A stretch of DNA of 64,000 bases from an uncultured Lachnospiraceae bacterium (GTDB lineage: Bacteria > Bacillota > Clostridia > Lachnospirales > Lachnospiraceae). Positions 45,060 through 53,876 of this stretch are shown here, in pieces. Below the pieces are notes generated by a model that had not been told where the DNA came from, ran no database searches, and saw nothing but the letters and a program-made list of their open reading frames with translations. The number at the start of each line of letters is the position of its first letter. Position 1 is the stretch's first letter. The stretch lies in contig CAKRFY010000014.1 in NCBI GenBank assembly GCA_934320895.1, forward strand, positions 1 to 64,000, given 5' to 3'. A program made the position numbers and the translations under genes.

Positions 45060-47423
45060 TCACACTACCCACTGTATCACAATTTCGTCACCATCATTTA
45101 CAGGTGTCATAAAATCACCATGTATACCATTTACTAATGTTTCGAGATGGTCACCGTGAGCCACTGATGTATCTACAGGATAAAAATCAAGTACATCTAC
45201 AAGAATATATTTTTCTTTTCCTTTCATAACAACTGTATCACCATTTACTTTAACAGTTATATCATGAATATCACCTTTTAATACAGCAGGATTATTTTTT
45301 ATATCGCCCGTCTTGTCTGTGATGTCTTCTTCACTGTCATCTGCGGCTTTACTTTCCCCGGCTGTCTCACCTCCGGTACTGTGAGTTTCAACCTGCTGTA
45401 GTTCTTCTTCTACACCATCTGTACCGATAACATTTTCTGAAGTATTCAGCCTTTCCCCATCTTGGCTGTTCATTTCATCTAAATTATCTATTTCATCTGA
45501 AACTGCCGTATCAGAATCCTCACTAATTCTCGCTTTTTCCTGACTTTCCTCAATCTCTTCTATTGAATAAACAGTCTCCTCTGGAAATTCCGGTTCTCCA
45601 TACATTTCAAAAAGTTCATTATAATTTGGCTCTTCTTTTTTAATCTCACACAATATCGAAAAATTATCGTAAACCTTTGTATCCATATCAGCAGGCACAT
45701 TATTTACATATACCTTTCCACAATATATGATATCCATAAACTCAAGAACCTGTTTCAATGTATAATAATCCTGAAACTCTATCGCATCGCCATCTTTTAT
45801 GTCATAAAAACCAGATACAAACTCTCCATTTACAATAACAAATCTAGGACATAAAACTTCTTTTTTATTAAATGTAAATTTAATCGTCGACTTGTATTCA
45901 GGTATATCCTCGATTTCGAGTTCAGCATCCTGTCCCATCGTAGATGGCTTTATATCTATCTTGGCATTTTGTGTGACAGGCGTATTCATACCGACTTCTA
46001 CGCCATTCATTTTTATAACGCTTGATTCCCCCTGTTCTCCTCTGAGCATTCTCTTTTCACCATTTACAGTGTAAATAATGCTTTTTCCTCTCTTAGGGAA
46101 CAAATCTTCATTTGGAAAGCCCACATTAAGTGCCGCATCTATAACCGTCAGTTTTCCATTATCATAAAGTTTGATACGTTCATCATTTATATTTACAAAA
46201 ATGAAATTATTTCGCTGTTCATAAAAATTTAAACATATTCCTACAGGTGTAACAAGAAGTGAGTCCACCTTTATATCATCCTGCATAAAGGTAATGTTAC
46301 CCATAACTTCTGAACCCCTTAGTGCAACTCTTTCTTTTGGAAGTTCAAGGAACTCTGCAAGACTCTCTACAAATCCTCTTACCTTGCCGCCACCTCCGAC
46401 TACAAATACAGCACTTACTGATTTTCCACCATTAAGTTCTATAATCTTGTCAGCAACACTCTTAGTAATTGAATATACCGTATCTTTTACTACCTCTGCT
46501 ATTTCATCAGAAGACACTTTATACAGAAGTCCCATAATATCATTAAATTCAACTTCATCCTGCTCTGTACTTTTACACTTTAATGCATCTGCCTCATTAA
46601 AATCTGTCAGATAATGTTTTGCAAGACATTCTGTAATCTCATCTCCGGCACTTGGTATCATTCCATATGCAATAATGCTTCCATCTTTTGTTATTGAAAT
46701 ATCTGAGGTTCCTGCCCCTACATCAACAAGTGCGATATTAAGTAGTCTGAATCTCTCAGGTATGGCAACATTTATAGCTGCAATAGGCTCCAGTGTAAGA
46801 TTGGCAACATAAAGCCCTGCTCTCTCAACTGCTGCGTAAAGTCCATCAACTACTTCATCAGGAAGGAATGTGGCAATAAGCTCACATGAAATCTTGTTAC
46901 ATTTATGTCCTTCAAGATTTGTTATGGCATAATCATTCTGATAATAATGTTTAACTGAATATCCAACACAGTAAAATTTTATATCATCACTTTTTTTCTC
47001 TTCCCTTAATTTTTCATATGCGTTCTCAACACCAAGCATATCAAGAGTATATATGTTTTCTGTCGTAACAACTGTCTCAGAATTAAAGTCAATTTCTGCT
47101 TTTGCCTCTACGGTCATAAGAACACGGCCGGCGGCTGCTATGCAGACATCTTTATAGATACGCCCTGTCATCTGCTCAAGTCTGTCACGAATCTCACTTA
47201 TGGTAGATGCTACCATATTTATGTCATGTATCTGCCCGTCCATCATTGCTCTTGTCTCATGTTCTTTTGAGGTCTGTGCAACTACGGTAAAACCTTTTGT
47301 ATCACGGTAACCGACTGTTCCGACAATACTTCTTGTGCCTATATCAAGACCAAAAACAAGTTGTTCCGGGACACCTTCCATATTCACTCTTTTAATCTCG
47401 ACATTTTCTGTCTCATCTATCAC
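45060..47423 (-). CDS. FtsA-like actin-family protein with long C-terminal extension
   Basis: 787 residues from a GTG start (AAGGGGG seven bases upstream). Residues about 20-385 are the FtsA/PilM actin-like ATPase: GLDIGTRSIVGTVGY (phosphate 1), LVDVGAGTSDISI (phosphate 2), and VFVVGGGGKVRGF (adenosine). FtsA proper is about 420 residues and ends with a membrane helix; here the rest is a 400-residue tail with a beta-rich part, an acidic low-complexity linker (about 595-715) and two segments resembling ubiquitin-like beta-grasp modules (VNGEFVSGFYDIKDGDAIEF and LVNGIHGDFMTPVNDGDEIV). Likely linked to the cell envelope or division; it has no ftsZ beside it. Confidence 0.85.
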   Translation of the reverse strand: MIDETENVEIKRVNMEGVPEQLVFGLDIGTRSIVGTVGYRDTKGFTVVAQTSKEHETRAMMDGQIHDINMVASTISEIRDRLEQMTGRIYKDVCIAAAGRVLMTVEAKAEIDFNSETVVTTENIYTLDMLGVENAYEKLREEKKSDDIKFYCVGYSVKHYYQNDYAITNLEGHKCNKISCELIATFLPDEVVDGLYAAVERAGLYVANLTLEPIAAINVAIPERFRLLNIALVDVGAGTSDISITKDGSIIAYGMIPSAGDEITECLAKHYLTDFNEADALKCKSTEQDEVEFNDIMGLLYKVSSDEIAEVVKDTVYSITKSVADKIIELNGGKSVSAVFVVGGGGKVRGFVESLAEFLELPKERVALRGSEVMGNITFMQDDIKVDSLLVTPVGICLNFYEQRNNFIFVNINDERIKLYDNGKLTVIDAALNVGFPNEDLFPKRGKSIIYTVNGEKRMLRGEQGESSVIKMNGVEVGMNTPVTQNAKIDIKPSTMGQDAELEIEDIPEYKSTIKFTFNKKEVLCPRFVIVNGEFVSGFYDIKDGDAIEFQDYYTLKQVLEFMDIIYCGKVYVNNVPADMDTKVYDNFSILCEIKKEEPNYNELFEMYGEPEFPEETVYSIEEIEESQEKARISEDSDTAVSDEIDNLDEMNSQDGERLNTSENVIGTDGVEEELQQVETHSTGGETAGESKAADDSEEDITDKTGDIKNNPAVLKGDIHDITVKVNGDTVVMKGKEKYILVDVLDFYPVDTSVAHGDHLETLVNGIHGDFMTPVNDGDEIVIQWVV

Positions 47424-47666
47424 TATGGAACCCCCTTAATTATCACAATTATCAGTATTTTACCAAATAAATTATTATAATACAAGTCTTAAAGATGCAC
47501 GAAACAGGGCAAACGCATAAAAAATCAATTTCTCTATATATTCTAAATTGCAATGGTATAACATACTTATCTTCTTATCAAATCTTTTATCCAATTTCAT
47601 CAAATTGTAACAGATTTTTCTTAAATTACATACATAATTACAACCACAAATATTACCCTATAAACC

Positions 47667-48221
47667 CTATTTATCCAGAAAATGTTCCCTATTAGGATAT
47701 TCTTCTCTATAGGCTTCCAGTGCTGCTGTCTGAATAATTTCAAATTCTTTATCCATTCTGAATATATGCGGTGTTAAAAATGCAATTTTGCTTATTTGTT
47801 CAGCTATCTTTTTTGCAATTCCTTCATCTGATAATTGTCCCATTCCAAAAACTGCTGATGTAAAACCTCTTCCACTTCTACTTACATGAATAAATTTTTT
47901 AAATGTATTCTTTAATTCATCTTTAAGAATGTCACGCTGTTCTTCAGACAAAAGTTCATAGTTATCAATACATAAATTATTAATAATCTTACATAACTTT
48001 TTTCTTTTTGCTCCGCTCACATCAGTGGATCCACTTTCTGATATGTATTTCATTTCCATAAGATATCCTATAAATAGGTCTTTTTTAGGTTTTCTTTTTC
48101 CATATCTTGCTATCCATAATCTTCCTCTCAATTCTTTATTATCATCTGACTCTATATTTTCCTGAAAAATTTTTAATCTTTTCTCAGGCTCCATTTCTTT
48201 GTAAAATTCCTCATTCCACAT
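47667..48221 (-). CDS. Hypothetical helical protein (DUF6553-like)
   Basis: 184 residues, mostly helical, charged, with no signal peptide or membrane segment. The opening MWNEEFYKEMEPEKRLKIF and the LWIARYGKRKPKKDLFIGYL stretch resemble a lachnospiraceal DUF6553-type family as I remember it; function unknown. It is 18 bases downstream of the MglB-like lipoprotein gene and could be the last gene of the sensor operon. The AAGGTAGG site precedes the ATG. The following 240 bases to the FtsA-like gene hold nothing recognisable. Confidence 0.6.
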   Translation of the reverse strand: MWNEEFYKEMEPEKRLKIFQENIESDDNKELRGRLWIARYGKRKPKKDLFIGYLMEMKYISESGSTDVSGAKRKKLCKIINNLCIDNYELLSEEQRDILKDELKNTFKKFIHVSRSGRGFTSAVFGMGQLSDEGIAKKIAEQISKIAFLTPHIFRMDKEFEIIQTAALEAYREEYPNREHFLDK

Positions 48222-48239
48222 ATATTGACTGACCTACCT

Positions 48240-49274
48240 TTATTTTAAGAATTTGTCTATATTACTTTTTTCAACTTTTTTGTATTGGGACACATAGTAT
48301 TTTTCTTGTTGTAAATTATGTTTTTCCAAACTATTTCCCTGAAAAATATCAACTACCAATCGTGAGATTTCTAACGCCTGATCCTCTTTGTCGTTGTATA
48401 CAGTCCCCTGTATTTCTCCATTCTTTATTGCCTCTAACGCATCATCCAAACCATCAATGCCAAAAATGATCGGCCACTGTTTTTTGTCATATCTTGATTT
48501 CTTATATACTTCCAAAGCTCCTAACGCCATTTCATCATTATTGGATATTATCATTTCAATCTTGTCACCATACTGTTTAATTAATTGATTTGTTCTGTTT
48601 TCTGCCTGTCCCCTATTCCAATCCGCAAACTGATAACTTAGTTTTTCTAATTTTATGCCTTTACCTATAATTGTTTTTACAGAACAATCTGTTCTGCTTA
48701 TGGCATCCTGATGTCCGGCTTCACCTTCCAGTAATACATATTGAATTTTTCCATCATGGTTTTTATCAACTTCTTTATTCTTTTTAATGTATTTTGCTGC
48801 TATCTGCCCCTGAATTTTACCTGACTGTTCAGCATTGCTACCGACATAATAAAGTTTGTCCCATTGTTTCAAATCCTCTCTAACCGGTTCCCTGTTAAAG
48901 AAAATAATTGGTATATTACTTTGCCTTGCCATTTTGATGATTTTAGATGGTTCCGTTCTATCTACCAAATTTACGCACATTATATCGCACCCCGCATCGA
49001 TCATTTCTTCAACAGCTTCATTTTGGTCTCTTTGATCATTATCACCATTTATTTCAGATACCATTATTTTCATATTCTTTTTTTCCAGAGTCTTTAAGTT
49101 TTCTTTTAACCGTTCTTTTAATGCATTTATAAAAGGATCATCCTGAGTATATGTTACAATTCCTACTCTAAGCAGGCTCTTTTTCTCTTCTTTATCATTT
49201 CCACAACCGCAAATATTACAGACTAAAATCATTAACAAGATCATACCTGTAACAATCTTCTTTTTCTTATTCAT
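48240..49274 (-). CDS. Galactose/glucose-binding lipoprotein, MglB-like, normal topology (probable sensor accessory)
   Basis: 344 residues. A lipoprotein signal with lipobox ICGC is followed by a complete type I periplasmic-binding fold in the normal order: RVGIVTYTQDDPFINALKER first, PIIFFNREP in the middle. Hexose-site residues of MglB are all visible: Asp and Phe in TQDDPF, His/Asp/Arg in GEAGHQDAISRT, Asn/Asp in ISNNDEMALG, Asp in FGIDGLDDAL, and a calcium loop DKNHDGKIQ. It lies behind the regulator, kinase and a second binding protein, overlapping the latter by 8 bases, and away from the ABC genes. I infer a sensing rather than transport role. Confidence 0.85.
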   Translation of the reverse strand: MNKKKKIVTGMILLMILVCNICGCGNDKEEKKSLLRVGIVTYTQDDPFINALKERLKENLKTLEKKNMKIMVSEINGDNDQRDQNEAVEEMIDAGCDIMCVNLVDRTEPSKIIKMARQSNIPIIFFNREPVREDLKQWDKLYYVGSNAEQSGKIQGQIAAKYIKKNKEVDKNHDGKIQYVLLEGEAGHQDAISRTDCSVKTIIGKGIKLEKLSYQFADWNRGQAENRTNQLIKQYGDKIEMIISNNDEMALGALEVYKKSRYDKKQWPIIFGIDGLDDALEAIKNGEIQGTVYNDKEDQALEISRLVVDIFQGNSLEKHNLQQEKYYVSQYKKVEKSNIDKFLK

Positions 49275-50220
49275 ATGAGTATAAAAACCTTTCCATATCA
49301 GTAGTAAATAAATCTCTCTTATGCACTATTTTATGTTCCACATTAATACTTTTCATTACATAAAAAGGATGGTTTAATCTTTCAGAGATTTCCTTAACAC
49401 TTTTATACCCTATTTCATAACCATCAGGAATCACCGTACATTCTACTTTCCCATAATCCACAAGGACCAGAGATTCAACATCGCTTCCTACACCATATAT
49501 TTTTGCACCGCTATACGAATCTTCCCTTGCATTTTCGCCCAAATTATCTAACAAATAGCTGTCTAGCACTACCATTGCATCAACTTTACTCTTACGATTC
49601 ACTATTTTCCAAATATTTTTATTCTCTATACCGTTATATTTCCATGCAACTTTCATTCCACTGTCTTTTATTGCATCTTGAAATCCCTTGTATCTGTCAA
49701 CGGTTTCTTCTTTTTCTTCCTGCCCTAATACAACACCTATTTTATTTATTGATTTTCCAACCATTTCTCTTCCAAGGCTATAGCCAATTTTATAATTATC
49801 TGGCTTTATTACAGGGTATTCGGATTTTTTATTTTCTCCCAAATAAACATCATCAGTTACTAATATAAAAGGCTTGTCCCCACAAATAGTCTTCATTTCT
49901 GTTTTTGTGTTCCTTCCCGGAGCCGGACTTATTATAAAAGCATCAACTTTATTCTCTATTTGTTCATTAATTAATTCTTTTTGATCGTCTATGTTATTGA
50001 TTTCATTAGTATTGCATATGATCAAATGAATATTATTGACTTTGGCTGACTCTTTTAATCCTTTTATGAAAGAATCCCAATTTTTGTCACCGAAATTTTG
50101 TACGATTACTGCAACTCTCTTTTCCATTTCGTTTTGGTCAAACATTTTCATAACGAAAAAAAGCGCCAATACACACAATATAATTTCTGTAGCAAGAAAG
50201 ATAACTTTATTTTTTTTCAT
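49267..50220 (-). CDS. Membrane-anchored periplasmic-binding-like sensor protein
   Basis: 317 residues. N-terminal hydrophobic anchor (about 5-25, no lipobox cysteine) followed by a type I periplasmic-binding domain (VAVIVQNFGDKNWDSFIKGLK, DAFIISPAPG, FILVTDDVYLG, DAMVVLDSYLL, VECTVIPDGYEIGYKSV). It lacks the clear hexose residues of the neighbouring MglB-like protein, so its ligand is unknown. The closest precedent is XylFII-like anchored binding proteins that dock on LytS-type kinases in clostridia. It overlaps the kinase gene by 14 bases; AGGAAGG spacing favours the ATG at 50220 over 50226. Co-transcription with the kinase is nearly certain. Confidence 0.8.
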   Translation of the reverse strand: MKKNKVIFLATEIILCVLALFFVMKMFDQNEMEKRVAVIVQNFGDKNWDSFIKGLKESAKVNNIHLIICNTNEINNIDDQKELINEQIENKVDAFIISPAPGRNTKTEMKTICGDKPFILVTDDVYLGENKKSEYPVIKPDNYKIGYSLGREMVGKSINKIGVVLGQEEKEETVDRYKGFQDAIKDSGMKVAWKYNGIENKNIWKIVNRKSKVDAMVVLDSYLLDNLGENAREDSYSGAKIYGVGSDVESLVLVDYGKVECTVIPDGYEIGYKSVKEISERLNHPFYVMKSINVEHKIVHKRDLFTTDMERFLYSYE

Positions 50221-52090
50221 TTTCATCCTTCCTTTCTACACTTTTCTCCTCCAGTTTGTTCTGATTTTCACTATTAAACGGGATTGCCGGTATATGTATT
50301 GTAACTTTTGTTCCCTCGTCAGCTTCACTTTCAACTTTAAGTCCATATTTTTCACCAAACATCAACTGAATTCTGTTATGAACATTTATTACACCTACAC
50401 CTGAACCGTGTTTCGGAACTTTGCTATTATCCGTAAGAATATTTTCTACTACTTCCTCTCTCATACCAATTCCATTATCTTCCACGGATATATATATATC
50501 ATTCTCAATCTTTCTTCCCGTAACAATTATCATTCCGTCTTCGTCCACATCCATGTCGCCTACACCATAATATATTGCATTTTCTAATAGTGGCTGTATT
50601 ACTAACTTGACAATACAGTAATCATTAATTTCCTCATCTATATCAAACTTAATGCCAAATCTCTCCTTGTATCTTACCAGCTGAATGCTCATGTAACTTT
50701 TACTGTGTTGTATTTCGTCGGCTATTTTTATTATTGTTTTTCCTTTTGACAAACTGATTCTAAGTAATTTTGCCAACTCCGAAATCATCAATACCGCTTC
50801 CGTATTTCTTTTTGCCTCTACCATCCATGTAATTGATTCTAATGTGTTATATAAAAAATGTGGATTTATCTGGCTTTGCAATGCTGCTAATTCACTTTTT
50901 CTTCTTTGCGTCTGCTGTTTAATAATCTCGTCCGTTAATTCCTCAATCCGTTCATATGATTTCTGAACTGAATATCCCAAATGTCGTATTTCTGATGAGC
51001 CTCCAACATAAATATCATTTTTACCACCTACTTCATAAACTTTAACCGATTCATCTAATTCTCGAATAGGTTTTGAAATTCTTTTTGAAATAAATCTATT
51101 TACAACCAAAAGCATAATCAACAATATTATGATTGTTATTACAATATAATATCTAAACTGATTCATGATCATAATCTGTGTGCTTTCTGGCACAACCCCT
51201 ACAACTTTCCAACCTGTATATGCCATATTGCTTATAACATAATTTGCTTTTCTTCCATTTAATTTAAGCTCATATATTCCTTCTTCATATGAAGCTATTT
51301 CTTTACTGTTTTCAGTTATTTTTTTTCTGTCAATTTCTGTTTTTCTAGGGTGATAAATAATATTGCCGCTGCCATCGCATAAATAATAGTATATACCATT
51401 AGATTTTCCGTTAATTCTTTCAAACGCTTCTTCTATAACTGAATACTTCATATCTACCAATAATACTCCGCTTGTCGGTTCTTCACCATCATTTATATCG
51501 ACTGAACGGCTAAGAGAAACAACCCAATTATATTTATATGTTCCATCCATAAAAATATTTTGTAAATGTGGCATAGAAAAATGAATATTCTCTATTTCCT
51601 TTTTTGCATTATAAAACCAAGCCTGTTTTTTTATTTCTATGTTATTTTTTTCTGACGATATTGGTTCTGATGCCATAAGTTTTCCATCATTATCGTATAA
51701 AACCAAGCTTTGAATTTTGTCAGAGTTTGTTTCATAAAGCAAACTAAACTGATCATTAAATTCCTGACTTGAAACATCATATTGCTGAACAATGTTATAA
51801 TTTGCTGCATTTGAAATCTGCCTGATATTGTACAAATCTGAATTCATTTTTTCCACTACACTATCTACTATTCCTTCAGTGCTTGATATATTTGTTTCTT
51901 TAACTGACATTTTAAACCTATTATAGATCAACAACCCCATAACAATAGTGATTATAATCGTAAGCATAGTTAGAACAGTCATTATTATTGACTGTATATC
52001 AAGACCTATGAATTCCCCTTTGTTAAACCATTTTTTTGTTCTTCCATTATCAATCTTTTTCCCGCCTGTTTTACTTTTATTTTTCAACAT
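50207..52090 (-). CDS. Sensor histidine kinase, LytS/YesM family
   Basis: 627 residues. TM1 about 34-57, an extracellular dCACHE-like domain about 60-305, TM2 about 314-333, HAMP about 330-385, then the His_kinase domain with the phosphoacceptor His411 in QSQINPHFLYNTLES, and the ATPase domain with N-box PLLENAIYYGV, G1 EDNGIGM and G2 GSGVGVINVHNR. It should phosphorylate the adjacent AraC-type response regulator in answer to an external signal, probably a sugar presented by the two binding proteins encoded just downstream. The stop overlaps the next gene; it lies 17 bases after the regulator. Confidence 0.93.
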   Translation of the reverse strand: MLKNKSKTGGKKIDNGRTKKWFNKGEFIGLDIQSIIMTVLTMLTIIITIVMGLLIYNRFKMSVKETNISSTEGIVDSVVEKMNSDLYNIRQISNAANYNIVQQYDVSSQEFNDQFSLLYETNSDKIQSLVLYDNDGKLMASEPISSEKNNIEIKKQAWFYNAKKEIENIHFSMPHLQNIFMDGTYKYNWVVSLSRSVDINDGEEPTSGVLLVDMKYSVIEEAFERINGKSNGIYYYLCDGSGNIIYHPRKTEIDRKKITENSKEIASYEEGIYELKLNGRKANYVISNMAYTGWKVVGVVPESTQIMIMNQFRYYIVITIIILLIMLLVVNRFISKRISKPIRELDESVKVYEVGGKNDIYVGGSSEIRHLGYSVQKSYERIEELTDEIIKQQTQRRKSELAALQSQINPHFLYNTLESITWMVEAKRNTEAVLMISELAKLLRISLSKGKTIIKIADEIQHSKSYMSIQLVRYKERFGIKFDIDEEINDYCIVKLVIQPLLENAIYYGVGDMDVDEDGMIIVTGRKIENDIYISVEDNGIGMREEVVENILTDNSKVPKHGSGVGVINVHNRIQLMFGEKYGLKVESEADEGTKVTIHIPAIPFNSENQNKLEEKSVERKDENEKK

Positions 52091-52107
52091 TCCATTCCTA
52101 CATATAT

Positions 52108-53712
52108 TTATGATTTTAATTTTGCTTTTCTATATTTAGATGGTGAAATTCCAAATTTTTTTTTGAATACATAACTGAAATAATTTGCATCCATATAACC
52201 AACCATTTCACCAATCTTGTAACTTTTCTCATTTGTATCCAAAATCAATCTTGCCGCAATGTCCATTCTGTAATCTGTTAAATAAGAAACAAAAGATATT
52301 CCTGTTTCCTTTTTAAATACAGAAGAAAAATATGAATTAGACACTCCCATTATTGAGCAAACCTTATTCAAAGATAAATCTTCTTCCATGTATCTGTCTG
52401 CGACAATATTTTTTGCATCATTTATTAATCTTCGCGATTTACTGATTCGCACATTTTTCAATTGTTTTCCTATTTCTGTAGAAACTTTCACAATCCATTT
52501 TTTTAATGTATTTTCATCCATATTAGGCACTTTTTCATATGGATTGCTCATTTCCCCAAGAAAATCATTAAAGTCAATAAAATTATTTTCACAAAATCTG
52601 TAAAAACCTCCTACCATTTCCATTGTGTATAGCTTATATTGGCTAACTGTATTGGAATTACTATGTATTCTGTCAACTTCCCTGTTTGTTGTATCCTCTA
52701 TTGCCTTTTCGTTTCCTAAATAAATAGCCTTAAACAATTCATGCATCTTTATTTCTTCTGACTGTAACCCCATATTTTGTTTATTTAATGTTATTTCATC
52801 AATGTTTATAGCTCTCTTTGTTCCGTACAACACCCTATATGATACAGCTTCTCTTGCTCCATCATAAGAATTATTAATATTCAATATGGTGTCATATACC
52901 ATACCAATACCTGCAGTTACTACTGCTCCGATCACCCTGTTAACCCACTTGCAGAACTTATCGCAGGCATCGGTAAGCTCTACTGTCTCTTCCTTTGATT
53001 TCAACTCTATGATAAGAACTGTATTTCCTAAATATATAAATTCCCTACACTTGAATTTTTCCACTATTCTTGCTTTTATTTCTCTCTCAACTGACATAGA
53101 TAATAATAATGGTGACATTTCTTCCGGAACATTATTTTCTGAAGTGTGAAAAACTGCACAGCAAAAATACGGTCCCTTTAAATCTATCTTGTACACCTGT
53201 AAAAATTTTTTATATTCACTTTCATTAACTCTTCCCTCTATTAATGAAACAAAAAAGTTAGCCTGAATAATTGGCAAAACATCATTGAAATAATTTTCAA
53301 GCTTTTGAACATTTAATTTTTCTTCTCTTTCTTTGTCCAAAGAATTCTTAACACGTTTAAGACATTCTGACAATTCAATTGCGTTAATTGGTTTAAGCAT
53401 ATATTCATCTACTTCAAGATGTACCGCCTCTTTTGCATACTCAAACTCATCAAACCCCGTAAAAATAATTACATGCACATTTCTGTATTCATCATTTAAC
53501 CTTTTTGATAATTCTAAGCCATCCATATATGGCATTCTTATGTCAGTTATAACTATATCGGGTTGCAATTTTTCTACCAGTTCCAATGCCTTTACTCCAT
53601 TTGTTGCACTACCTACAATCTGTAGATCTAATTGTTCCCAAGATATTCTGTTTTTAATGGCTTGAATTACTACTTCTTCATCATCAACCAAAATAACTTT
53701 ATACTTATCCAT
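52108..53712 (-). CDS. Response regulator, YesN/AraC type
   Basis: 534 residues. Receiver domain 1-120 with acidic pair Asp10/Asp11, phosphoacceptor Asp57 (PDIVITDIRMP) and Lys in YMLKPINA; a middle region of about 300 residues typical of YesN proteins; C-terminal double helix-turn-helix of the AraC class (SLNKVCSIMGVSNSYFSSVFKKETG and GEMVGYMDANYFSYVFKKKF). Predicted to activate the mgl operon, whose genes lie directly upstream but are separated by a terminator; the target is inferred from position. First gene of the regulator-kinase-binding-protein operon. Confidence 0.93.
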   Translation of the reverse strand: MDKYKVILVDDEEVVIQAIKNRISWEQLDLQIVGSATNGVKALELVEKLQPDIVITDIRMPYMDGLELSKRLNDEYRNVHVIIFTGFDEFEYAKEAVHLEVDEYMLKPINAIELSECLKRVKNSLDKEREEKLNVQKLENYFNDVLPIIQANFFVSLIEGRVNESEYKKFLQVYKIDLKGPYFCCAVFHTSENNVPEEMSPLLLSMSVEREIKARIVEKFKCREFIYLGNTVLIIELKSKEETVELTDACDKFCKWVNRVIGAVVTAGIGMVYDTILNINNSYDGAREAVSYRVLYGTKRAINIDEITLNKQNMGLQSEEIKMHELFKAIYLGNEKAIEDTTNREVDRIHSNSNTVSQYKLYTMEMVGGFYRFCENNFIDFNDFLGEMSNPYEKVPNMDENTLKKWIVKVSTEIGKQLKNVRISKSRRLINDAKNIVADRYMEEDLSLNKVCSIMGVSNSYFSSVFKKETGISFVSYLTDYRMDIAARLILDTNEKSYKIGEMVGYMDANYFSYVFKKKFGISPSKYRKAKLKS

Positions 53713-53810
53713 ATTTCTTTTTCCTGTATTCCCATTGTTTTTTATTTCTATATTTCTTCCACCTGTTTCTCATTATAACAAATCATTAATCTTTTTTAAA
53801 CCAATTTAAA

Positions 53811-53857
53811 CTAAAAGCCGTTCCTTTAATCAACCAGATAATCAGAACGACTTTTAG
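53811..53857 (-). terminator. Terminator of the mgl operon
   Basis: CTAAAAG-T-CGTTC / GAACG-G-CTTTTAG stem with a 21-base loop, 20 bases past mglC, followed on the minus strand by TTTAAATT. Confidence 0.7.
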
Positions 53858-53876
53858 CTTTATCATTAAGAAATAT

